Below, piece by piece: positions 22,395-31,861 of a stretch of 64,000 nt of DNA (its first letter is position 1; every line of letters begins with the position of its first letter). Under the pieces are notes generated by a model. The model had not been told where the DNA came from. It was given only the letters and a program-made list of their open reading frames with translations, and did not search any database. The stretch is from Lactuca virosa. Taxonomy: Eukaryota > Streptophyta > Magnoliopsida > Asterales > Asteraceae. Location of the stretch: the NCBI GenBank assembly GCA_928212115.1, contig CAKMRJ010002223.1, positions 312,720,413 through 312,784,412 of the forward strand. Direction: 5' to 3'. Position numbers and translations under genes: made by a program.

Positions 22395-23092
22395 TGTAAC
22401 ATCCCAAAAATACCAGCTAAAAATTTCATTTTTAAATTAGGTTAATTCATAAAAACATCGTTACAAAACATTCATAATATTAATTTATGTCTGAGAACCG
22501 GTAACATCATAGTAAAATATTCAGAGTACATCCCAGAAAATCCATAGTGCGGAAAACATGAGAGTGTGTGATATGCCGCTACCGCGCCGGCTCCTGTCCC
22601 CTAGCTGAAGAGGTACCTGAAAACAAAACTATAAAACGTAAGCACGAAGCTTAGTGAGTTCCCCCATAATGCCACCTACCATGCAATCATATAATGAACA
22701 GCTAAGAGATACGGGCCTCGCCCACACTCTACTAACTAGGAGATACGGGCCTCGCCCACACTCTGCTATCCATGGAGATACAGGCCTCGCCCACACTCCG
22801 CCACTAAACCATAACATACAAGTATCACACAGACAACAAGTATAAGCAATTCTATCATACTGGCATATATCACAATCAAACTCAGCTATGAGATACGGGC
22901 TCCGCCCACACTCCGATACTAACATATCGTCTATACGGGCCGGCCTAGGTGCCTTAGACCCGTCCCTACTGGAAGGAAACTCACCTCGAGAGTAGCTGCC
23001 GAAAACCTGCTCAGACTACGCCTGGCTGCCGCACCGGTAATCCCTCCGGCTATAAATCCGTAAACATGGATTAGGTACTCCTAAATACCCCT

Positions 23093-23140
23093 AAGGTCAA
23101 ATGACTGGTCAAAGTCAACTCCTTGGTCAAAGTCAACCTT
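23093..23140 (-). promoter_or_regulatory. W-box cluster in Gy2 LTR
   Basis: Within 48 bp the minus strand reads TTGAC five times in W-box-like contexts (GTTGACT twice, TTTGACC three times). W-boxes bind WRKY factors in defence and wounding responses; activity here is inference. Confidence 0.45.
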
Positions 23141-23152
23141 CTGATTGACAGG

Positions 23153-24187
23153 ACTCGCCGAGTCCATATGGCGACTCGCCGAGTCCTTCTATGTCTAGCC
23201 CGACTCTGACTCATCGGGTCCCTGTTCCCACTCACTGAGTCAGCCTGACTCGCTAGACGGGGACAACTAACAACCCGCGACTGGACTCGCCGAGTCCAAG
23301 GGGGTTACTCGCCGAGTCCGACAAACAGATCTCACCAATCGCTCCAATCTTCCATCAGAACATCAACCTTGGAGATTTGGAGATTCTGGGACTATAGCTA
23401 CACGTTAAATTGCTAATTCCACGTGCGACCACGGAGGGTTGGACCTCCTACACTTAAACCCTTCTTATCCTAGTGACAGATCATATGACTCGCCGAGTTG
23501 GAAGAACAACTCGTCGAGTTCAAGGCTATATTCAAGGGACTCGCCGAGTTTGAAGAACGACTCGCCAAGTACTAGGCAATCTTCATAGGACTCGCCGAGT
23601 TGTTTATCCAACTCGCCGAGTCTAAGGCCATCTTCATGGAACTCGCCGAGTGCACTTTGGCACTCGCCGAGTACCCTTCGACTCTTCACCCATTCTGGAC
23701 AAAACTGAGACATGCAATGGTTCCAAACCATAAATCTAAGCTCCTAGGGCATAAACACACGGAGTTTGGGAGGTTTAAGGTCTTGCAATCCACATATAAG
23801 GGACAAAAAGGAAATCTATTATACTAAAGATCAAGAAGGAGCTTTCTTACCTGGTTAGGAGCTTCTCCCAGGGTAGATTTCGGATCTACCACACTTCCTT
23901 GCACCCTCTAACTTCCTCCTTCTTCTCTTAAGCTTCAAGCTTCCTTCACCAAGCCAAAATCACTCACAAGGATCAAAATGGGCTAGGGTTTCGCTCTACA
24001 GTTCTTCTGGAAGAGAATGGGACGAATGGGTGTTTTAGAATGGGTAAAATAGGGTGTAATGTCTGAAATAGAGTTTCTTTAGACAGGTGGACTCGCCGAG
24101 TCCATGCATCGACTCGCCGAGTTCACCGCTCAAATCCCGTGTCTACCCTGCTGCTACTCGGCGAGTCGGGACGCAGACTCGCCGAGT
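23153..24187. repeat. ACTCGCCGAGT palindrome clusters in Gy2 LTR
   Basis: I count about 13 exact ACTCGCCGAGT plus one inverse ACTCGGCGAGT and several one-base variants, in clusters at about 23153-23325, 23487-23672 and 24090-24187. Many come in pairs about 21-24 bp apart. The 11-mer is palindromic except for its central base. Confidence 0.88.
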
Positions 24188-24263
24188 TCGTGGCAAAATT
24201 AGGATAAAAACTTAAATAAAATCATACCATGAACCCGGTGTTACAAATCTCCCCCCACTTATT

Positions 24264-27200
24264 TTAGACTTCGTCCTCGAAGTCTGCCGCTCCCTTCCGG
24301 AACAGCTCCGGATAATGCTCCATCATCTCATCCGCGGGCTCCCAAGTCCATTCCGAGCCCTTCCGATGCTGCCATTGCACCTTCACCAGCTCCACCCTTT
24401 TGTTCCTCAGTTCCTTCGACTTCCGGTCTAGGATAGCCACAGGCCGCTCGATATAATTCAGGCTGTCATCAACCTGGACGTCCTCCAAAGGTACCACTGC
24501 TGAATCGTCCACCATGCACTTCCGCAGCTGGGAGACGTGGAAAGTGATGTGGATCTGACTGAGTTCGGCTGGCAGGTCCAGCTGATATGCCACCTTTCCC
24601 ACTCGGGCTGCAACCTTTAAACGGCCCAATATACCTGGGACCCAACTTGCCCCGTTTCCTGAATCGGATGACGCCCTTCCACGGCGACACTTTCAGGAGA
24701 ACCATATCCCCGACCCGGAACTCCAGGTCTGATCGGCGCCTATCGGCATAACTCTTCTGCCGACTCTGAGCAGTCTGAAGCCTGCTCCGGACCTGCTGAA
24801 TCTTCTCTGTCGTCTTGAGCACTACTTCGGTGCTCCCCATGACTCTCTGTCCAACCTCGCCCCAACATATCGGGGTCCTGCACTTCCTCCCGTACAACAT
24901 CTCGAAGGGAGGACAGTCAATACTCGCGTGATAGCTGTTATTGTATGAAAACTCGGCTAAAGGAAGATAGGTATCCCAGCTACCACCGAAGTCTAAAACA
25001 CATGCCCGCAGCATGTCCTCCAGAGTCTGGATGGTCCGCTCGGTCTGGCCGTCCGTCTGCGGGTGAAAGGCTGTACTAAAATGCAGACGAGTACCCAGCT
25101 CGTCATGAAACTTCTTCCAGAACCTGGAAGTGAACCGCACATCCCTATCCGAAATCACTAAAACTGGCACCCCGTGCCGTGCCACCACCTCTCTGATGTA
25201 GATATCGGCCAATTTCTCGGCCGAGATGCTCTCCTGAATCGGGATAAAGTGGGCGCTCTTGGTCAATCGATCGACGATGACCCATATCGAATCCACTCCC
25301 CGCGCGGTCCTGGGAAGCTTGGTGATGAAATCCATCGTGATGTCTTCCCATTTCCATAGTGGGATATCCAACGGCTGCATCTTGCCGTGCGGTCTCTGGT
25401 GTTCGGCCTTGACCTTCCTGCAGGTCAGGCACCGCTCAACGTACCATGTTACATCCCGCTTCATGCAGGGCCACCAATAGTCCAGACAAAGATCCCTATA
25501 CATCTTTTGTTGCCCCTGGATGAATGGAGAATCGGGATTTGTGCGCCTCCTCCATCAGAACCTGGCGCACGCCTCCAAGATATGGAACCCACACCCTGCG
25601 GTGTAATGTCAATAATCCTCTGCTGTCATAGTCGAAGGAGGAAACCTGTCCCACAATCCGCTCACTCTTCCAATGTTCCTCCTTCATAGCCTCCTGCTAA
25701 GCCTCCCGGATCCGCTCCAAAAGCGGAGTCACCACTGTCATCCGCATGCAAATATCCCTGATCGGCGCCGCCTTGCGGCTAAGCGCATCGGCCACCACGT
25801 TGGCCTTCCCCGGGTGATAAAGGATTTCACAATCATAATCCTTTACCACATCAAGCCACCGACGCTGCCTCATATTCAGATTTGGCTGGTCTATGAGGTA
25901 CCTCAAACTCTTGTGGTCCGTGTAAATCGTACAACGAACCCCATAGAGGTAATGACGCCAAATCTTGAGGGCGAACACAACAGCCCCCAACTCCAAATCA
26001 TGCGTCGGGTAGTTCGCCTCGTGAGGCTTCAGCTGCCTCGACGCGTAGGCGATGACATGCCCTCTCTGCATCAATACCGCGCCCAAACCTGAGATGGACG
26101 CATCGCAGTATGCAACAAAGTCCTCCATGCCCTATGGCAAGGCTAAGATTGGCGCCTCGCACAATCTCTGTCTCAGTGTCTCGAATGCTGCCTGCTGCTC
26201 AGGCCCCCAACGAAAGACCACAGCCTTCCTCGTTAACCTGGTCAGGGGTAATGCTATCTTGGAGAAATCCTTGATGAATCTCCGATAGTAGCCAGCTAAT
26301 CCCAGGAAACTCCGAATCTCAGATGGAGACTTCGGAACCTCCCATCTCATCACGGCCTCCACCTTGGCCGGATCCACCGAAATCCCGTTCTGGTTGACAA
26401 GGTGCCCAAGAAACTGCACCTCGCGCAACCAGAACTCACACTTGGAGAACTTAGCATACAAGTTCTCCCTTCTCAAAGTCTCCAAAACCTCCCGCAAATG
26501 CTCCTCATGCTGCTCTCGCGTCTTGGAGTAAACCAAGATATCATCAATAAATACTATCACCGACCGGTCTAACATCGGTCTACACAAACGGTTCATGAGG
26601 TCCATGAACGCGGCAGGAGCATTGGTGAGCCCGAAAGGCATCACCACGAACTCATAGTGGCCATAACGTGTCCGAAATGCCGTCTTCTGCACATCCTCCT
26701 CTCTGACCCTCACCTGGTGATATCCTGAACGCAAGGTCTATCTTAGAGAACCAAGATGCTCCCTGAAGCTGGTCAAAGAGGTCGTCAATCCTCGGGAGTG
26801 GGTAGCGGTTCCTCACCGTTACCTTATTCAGCTCCCTATAATCGATACACATCCGATGCGACCCGTCCTTCTTCTTCACAAACAGAATCGGGGCTCCCCA
26901 GGGTGAACTGCTCGGTCTAATGAAACCCTTGTCTAACAGCTCCTGAAGCTGTGTAGACAACTCCTGCATCTCAGGAGGAGCCAACCGATACGGTGCCTTG
27001 GCTATCGGAGTCGCACCAGGGACTAGGTCGATCCTGAACTCCACCTGTCGCTCTGGAGGTATCCCAGGCAGCTCCTCGGGGAATACATCCGCGAACTCTC
27101 GTACTACGGGCACATCGCCCACCGTCGCCTTACCCGCCTCCCGGGTGTCCATGACATATGCGACATATCCTGCGCAACCCTGCTGAAGGTAACGCCTTGC

Positions 27201-27598
27201 CCTCGCTGCCGAACAGAAGGCTGGCCCTCGCTGTGATCTCTCACCCTGAATTACTAAATCTCCCCCACTTGGGGCTCTGACTCGTATTAACTGTTGCGCA
27301 CAATCTATCACTGCCCCATTGGGACTCAGCCAATCTATACCAATAATGACCTTGTTTCCCCGCAATGGAATGGGAACTAGGTCAACCAAATACCGCTCTT
27401 CGAACAACCTTAACACACAATCTCAGAAGACTTCTGATGCTCGCACCGACCGGTCGTCCGCAATCTCGACCTCTAAAGGGCAATCCAACATGCCCGAGGA
27501 CTCAGGAAACTTCTTGCTAAGTGCAAGAGAAACAAAGGATCGGGTAGCCCCCGAATCAAACAATACCTGGACTGGAATACCGTTCACATGGAACGATC
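24264..27598 (-). pseudogene. pol: Gy2 protease-pol, decayed
   Basis: Minus order: protease GSFHVNGIPVQVLFDSGATRSFV region (near 27598-27530, written here only as landmark; catalytic DSGAT), in-frame TGA near 27418, IIGIDWLS, linker EFADVFPEELPG, RT with SPWGAPILFVKKKDG and FSKIDL, a frame break near 26735, RMRSGYHQ, FVVMPFGLTNAP, FIDDILVYS, a TAG near 26131, RNase H (VAYCDAS, YTDHKSL), a TAG near 25697, HPGATK finger start, a frame break near 25500, integrase (CLTC, MDFITKLP, SDRDVRF, GQTERT), a frame break near 24610, and tail VKVQWQHRKGSEWTWE ending at 24264. About three nonsense changes and three frame shifts: not functional as read, but every domain is recognisable. Confidence 0.88.
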
Positions 27599-27672
27599 CT
27601 AAACGTATATACACAGAGCACATATCAATATCATAAATCTCATATAAATAGGTCAGAGGGAAAGAATCATAC
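27599..27672 (-). other. Putative 74-bp GT-AG intron between gag and protease in Gy2
   Basis: On the minus strand the exon ends GTGACGG, then GTATGA opens a 74-bp AT-rich segment that ends CGTTTAG before GATCGTTCC. Removing it joins codons to read VVTG-SFHVNG, matching the uninterrupted VVTG-TFLLDN of Gy1 at the same place. Left in, the frame hits TGA seven codons into the segment, so unspliced RNA would make Gag only. The segment is much more AT-rich than its exons and holds a CTGAC branch-like site. Gy3 has no such insert; Gy5 keeps the same donor context at 50787. Confidence 0.7.
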
Positions 27673-28872
27673 CCGTCACCACATCGGGTGCAGCGCATGC
27701 CTCCTCGGCTGTCAGCTGAAATGCCCGGCTCCTCACCACCGGAGCCTCTGCCTTGCCCTGCCGGCCATCTGTAATCCGCAGGGTCGCTGGAGCTGGCGCC
27801 TGTACTGGCGCTGCTGCTGTCAACTGGGGGCAGTTGGCCCTCTTGTGGCCCCTCTGGTTGCAGTGGAAACACAGCAACTCAGATGTCTGAACAACCGGAG
27901 CAGGGGCAGTACAATCCCTGCTGAAGTGTCCCGTCTTGCCGCACCTGTAGCAGCCTGTCGATCCTGATCTACACGCTCCCTCGTGTGACCTGCCGCACTT
28001 CCTGCAGCGGCCCGGTCCTGAATGGCCTTTCGGCCTACCATCTGATCCCTTGGGCTTCTTTCCCGAAGCCCCTATCGTCTGTCCCTCCTCTTCCTTCCTC
28101 TTCTGGATGTGCTCCAGATCTATCTCCCTCTCCCTCGCCCTAGCAATCATAGAATCCCAGGGTAGGGCAAGCTGAAAAACTGACATGCTTCCGAATGTCG
28201 GCTCGCAGCATGTCATGGTAGCGGGTCCTCCTCATATCCTCATCACCTGCATACTGGGGCACCAGTAACGCCCTCTCCCGGAACTTGGCAGCGATCTCCG
28301 CCACTGACTCTGTCGTCTGCCTCATATCCAAGAACTCCCGTGCCAACTGCTGGAGCTCCACCGTAGGCGCGAATTCCGCCCTGAATCGTGTCACAAAGTC
28401 CGGCCATGTCATAGCCTCAATGGCCGCGGCTCCCAAAAGAGTCACAAACCGACTCCCACCAATCTCTAGCTCTGTCACGTAGACACCCTGCTGCAAATCG
28501 TACCTTCGACCCCTCGGGGCAGAAGCTGATCAGCTGTGCAGACTCAAGGTTTGCAATCCATCGTCTGGCAGCAATGGGGTCCTTCGCCCCATGGAAATCT
28601 GATGCACCACTGCCCCTGAAGTCCTTAAAGGACAGTGTGCGTGGTCCTGACTGGCTAGCCGCCATATCACTCCTGAACGCCCTGAGACGATCCTCCATCA
28701 ACTCTACAATACCCTCCTTGATCGACCCGAAGATGATGGGAGTCGACTCAAGGATGCCCCTGGTAATCTCTGACGCAATGAACTCGCGTAGACCCTCATC
28801 AACTGGTTCGGACCCTGAACCCGAACCCGATCCTGATCCTGAGCCTCCCGCTCCCTGTCGTGTGGTCACCAT
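27673..28872 (-). pseudogene. gag: Gy2 gag with two CCHC zinc knuckles, frame-broken
   Basis: Starts at the MVTTRQGAGG methionine (28872), followed by a Gly-Ser run. Core motifs: RTLSFKDFRG, DPIAARRWI, FCPEGSKVRFA, ARDWW, then after a frame break near 28450 MTWPDFVTRFRAEF, QQLAREFLDMRQTTE, and after a second break near 28200 the basic region and knuckles CYRCGKTGHFSRDC and CFHCNQRGHKRANC. Ends at the exon-intron border VVTG. The capsid/nucleocapsid protein of the element; two frame shifts make this copy defective as assembled. Confidence 0.85.
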
Positions 28873-29697
28873 GCTGCAAAACATAGCATAACCACCATCA
28901 TACTATATTCCACTAACGAGGTTCACATACATACCACTAGTCCCCGGTCTCGCCTCGGCCCTTTTTGAATCGAGTACGGATCCTCCGCTTTCAGTAGTAC
29001 GGGCCCATACTACCTTCCACGTCTATCCGTACTTTCCTCAAGAATTGCCTTAACTCAACCAAGTCCTTTCTACTAGTACTGCGGTTCTCGTGCTACTCTC
29101 GCCCTAGGCTTACCCTAAGTAATCGCCATCCCACTCTCTTCCATCAGCTGCACAAGAAGTCCCTGCTTTCTTTCCCTAACTAGCTTACAAATACTATTAC
29201 ATATTACTCAGACTAGATAATTATTCGAATGAGAGGTCCTACCCTACAACGGTTGGACTCAAACAAGAGTTGCGAAATAGGGCTAGACCCAACCTTCTGA
29301 AATTATTTAATCCTTGCAATATGTAACTTAGCATATTCGTTCACTAGTTAGTGAAAGATGACTAGAACTCCTAATAGCACAAAGCAAGCAGCATTCGGGC
29401 ATTGATGACACATAATCAAGTATATACTACTCTGGCTATCATACTGACTGATCTGTACTAGCATGCAATTCTCAAAAAGCCGAAACACATAAAGCAGGCA
29501 CATAAGGCATCATTCCTAGATCCTTAGTCCTATTCTAGCATGCTGTTCTACTGAAACTGAACTGATAATCATAACGTAAACTTGTATGGGCACTTTGGGG
29601 AAAACTTACTTGAGCTCGGCCGGTCGCGCACATCACACACCTTTTTCTTTTTAGAAACCCCTTTTACTTAGTCTTTAGAAAATCATTTCTTTAAGTG
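28873..29697 (-). other. Gy2 leader with conserved GGGCCC palindrome
   Basis: Noncoding leader upstream of gag. At 28994-29013 it holds a 20-base near-palindrome (GTAGTAC, GGGCCC, ATACTAC) 122 bases before the gag ATG; equivalents occur in Gy3, Gy4 and Gy5. Homology to the Gy5 leader continues to about 29697 (ACCTTTTTC..AGAAAATCATTTCTTAA-like segment), then stops without a PBS. Confidence 0.6.
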
Positions 29698-29785
29698 AAA
29701 AGAATTCTCATCACCAAGTTTCAAATTAGACAGAAACTTGGAGTCACGCAATTCGAATTGTATGATGCAATTGGAGTCATAATTT
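29698..29785 (+). mobile_element. Copia-derived scrap at the Gy2/Gy3 junction
   Basis: About 80 bp matching, in opposite orientation, the Co4 internal stretch near 60460-60545 (CCAAGTTTC..GAAACTTGG core with ATGATG flank). It sits exactly between the end of Gy2 leader homology and the start of Gy3 RT homology, so it looks like filler or the remnant of an insertion lost by deletion. Confidence 0.5.
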
Positions 29786-30588
29786 GGTTCTTCACCGTTA
29801 GCTTATTCAACTCTTGATAGTTAATGCACATCCTCTGTGAGCCGTCCTTCCACTTCACGAACAGGATCGGTGCTCCCCATGGTGAACTACTCGGACGAAT
29901 AAACCAGTTTAGCAACTGTTGAAGCTGGGTAGACAACTACTCTATCTCCGGTGGTGTCAAACGATACAATGCCTTGGCTATCTGGGCCGCACAAGGAACT
30001 AAATCAATCCGGAACTCGACCTTCCTCTTGGGAGGCACTCCTGGCAAGTCCTCAGGAAACACATCGGGGAATTCCCAAAAAATTGGAACCTCACTCAACG
30101 TCGTCATGCCCCCAATCTGATCGAGTATCCACCACATAAGCCAAAAACCCATAACTACCTTGCTGAAGATATCTCCTGGCCCTCCCAGCTGAACAAAGAG
30201 TCGGCCCATGCGAAGCTCCCTCACCAGGAATAACCAGTTCTCCCCTACTTGGGGTTCGAACTCTCACTAGCTGGCGCTCACAGTCAATCATGGCGCAGTT
30301 GGGACCCAACCAATCCATCCATATGATAACCTTCGACCCTCGCAGAGGAATCGGTACCAAGTCAATAGAATATCTCTCGCTGAACAGGTTCAGAACACAC
30401 CCAGGATGAACCCTATAAGCACTCATAAAACGATCATCATCAATCTCAACCTCCAACGGATAATCCAAAATCCCATGAGCATCACTAAACTTCTTGATAA
30501 TCGCAATAGATACAAAGGATTGGGTAGCACCTGAATCAAACAGAACATGAGCAGACATACCATTAACTAAGAAAATTCTAGTAACCAC
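29786..30588 (-). pseudogene. pol: Gy3 protease and RT start, truncated
   Basis: Minus order: VVTRIFLVNG, protease VLFDSGATQSFV (catalytic DSGAT), IIWMDWLG, frame break, EFPDVFPEDLPGVPP, LVPCAAQIAKALYRL, an in-frame TAG, then RT start FIRPSSSPWGAPILFV and NYQELNKLTVKN, where homology stops at about 29786. RT palm motifs, RNase H and integrase are missing. No intron at the VVT position, unlike Gy2. Confidence 0.82.
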
Positions 30589-31083
30589 ATCCCGTGATGC
30601 TCAAGCCTCGTCGATAGTCAACTGAAATTACCTGCTCTTCACCAAAGGTGTCTCCGCCTTACCCTGGTGGCCATCGATAATCCTCAAGGTGGCTGGTGCA
30701 GGCACGGCCACTGCCCCTCCTGATGACCTCGGACAATCGGCCTTTTTATGGCCTTTCTGGTTGCAGTGAAAACAAATCAATGTACTCCAGGGGAAATCCC
30801 TACTCATATGACCGGTCTGACCACATCTGTAACAACCAGAACTTGTTGATGAACATGCCCTACTATGTGGATTACCGCACTTGCCGCAGCAGCTCCGGCC
30901 CTGTGGGCCCCTAATATGCGAATCAGAAGTCTTGGGCCTCATAGCCCGCCCCACAATTGTTTTTACTTGCTCCGGCTTATGCTTCGTCTGAAGCTCCAAC
31001 TCAATCTCCCACTCACGGGCCCTCTCAATCATATCATTAAGGATCTTGCACCCCGAATGTCATCCCTCAACATGTCATGATAT
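30589..31083 (-). pseudogene. gag: Gy3 gag C-terminal part (zinc knuckles)
   Basis: Resumes immediately left of the Co2 insertion. RAREWEIELE helix, basic stretch, then knuckles CYRCGQTGHMSRDF (last Cys lost to Phe) and CFHCNQKGHKKADC. It joins in frame with the gag N-terminal half at 43723-44369 across Co2 (sequence RYHDML, as in Gy2). A stop separates it from the protease. Confidence 0.82.
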
Positions 31084-31861
31084 TGAAGGGTTTTGAGCAC
31101 TATAACAATCCTATAGTGCACATATAACCCTAAATATTTTGGATCTAAGTTTTCTCAAGTTATGCATGCATTTTCATTTCATCCAAAGCATAAACCCTAA
31201 CTAGCATACAAATATAGGATTTACAACATAAAATAAGTTAGATGAATACCTCTTGTTGTAGCTTGTGAATCTTGGCCTTTCAAGAGCTTAGTACCTCAAA
31301 TGTGATACCTCTAATAAGTCACAAACACCAAAATAAAATAGAGGATTATGAGAGAGGTTAGGAATCATCAAAAAATCAGCTAGGGTTTCAGTTTAGAATA
31401 GCCTGGCCGATTTTAGGGATGCCAGGGGTTACTTTTATAGTGTGGAATTCCTAGGGTTTCATACATGTAAACCCTAATTCACCATGACTCTTCACATTTC
31501 ATAGGCCCTTTAAATTAAACCTTCATGGACTCTCATATAGGTTTAGTCCATCCCTAATCAACATGGATCATTAGCCCAAACTATTAGTATTACTGATTTA
31601 CCTAATCAGTCCCCGTAAATTTAATCAGTCTCTTTTGATCACTAAATTAATTACAAATTAATTCTTGATCAATACCAATTAAATAATATGATTTCTAAAT
31701 TAATATATTATTCGTATAATATATTAATAAATCATAAATAACCTCTCTCTCAAAAATCCATCCTATCAAATTGCTCTGGTGAAGGCAACCCAAAAGGACC
31801 ATGCTACTATCGGGTCAACTACATACCAATTATAGTTATGGGCTTAGACACTAATCCAACA
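31084..31861 (-). mobile_element. Co2 3' LTR
   Basis: TGTTGGATTAGTG to AAAACCCTTCA in minus orientation, 778 bp. A TATAAAAG lies at about 31432-31439 on the minus strand. Differs from its partner by scattered substitutions, so older than Co4. Confidence 0.88.

Larger units (their letters stand above)
22395..24245 (-). mobile_element. Gy2 3' LTR
   Basis: 1851 bp, TGTAACACCGG to GGGATGTTACA in minus orientation. Contains three clusters of ACTCGCCGAGT palindromes, a weak TATA-like CTATTTTA at 24049-24056, donor-like CCAG|GTAAGAAAGC at 23850/23849, donor-like CGAG|GTGAGTTTCC at 22984/22983 and acceptor-like TTTTCAG|GTACC at 22617/22616. Just outside is TCTCCCCCCACTT (24249-24261), the complement of a polypurine tract. 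Confidence 0.88.
22395..29697 (-). mobile_element. Gy2: minus-strand Ty3/gypsy element lacking its 5' LTR
   Basis: Minus order from right: leader (29697 to 28873), gag, a 74-bp putative intron, protease-RT-RNaseH-integrase-chromodomain tail, purine tract (24246-24260), 3' LTR (24245 to 22395). PBS and 5' LTR are absent: the leader ends abruptly near 29697 against a copia scrap and the truncated pol of Gy3. Inserted 12 bp past the Co1 purine tract. Domain order and tail are chromovirus type (Tekay/Del-like). Confidence 0.88.

Noticed and set aside
23153..24187. CRISPR-like short regularly spaced repeats
   Set aside because: The 11-mers are palindromic, irregularly spaced, within a plant LTR, and without cas genes.
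31438..31475. AAACCCTAA-like strings suggesting telomeric repeats (also near 21780, 43330 and 63625)
   Set aside because: Single or double occurrences within copia LTRs; no tandem array.
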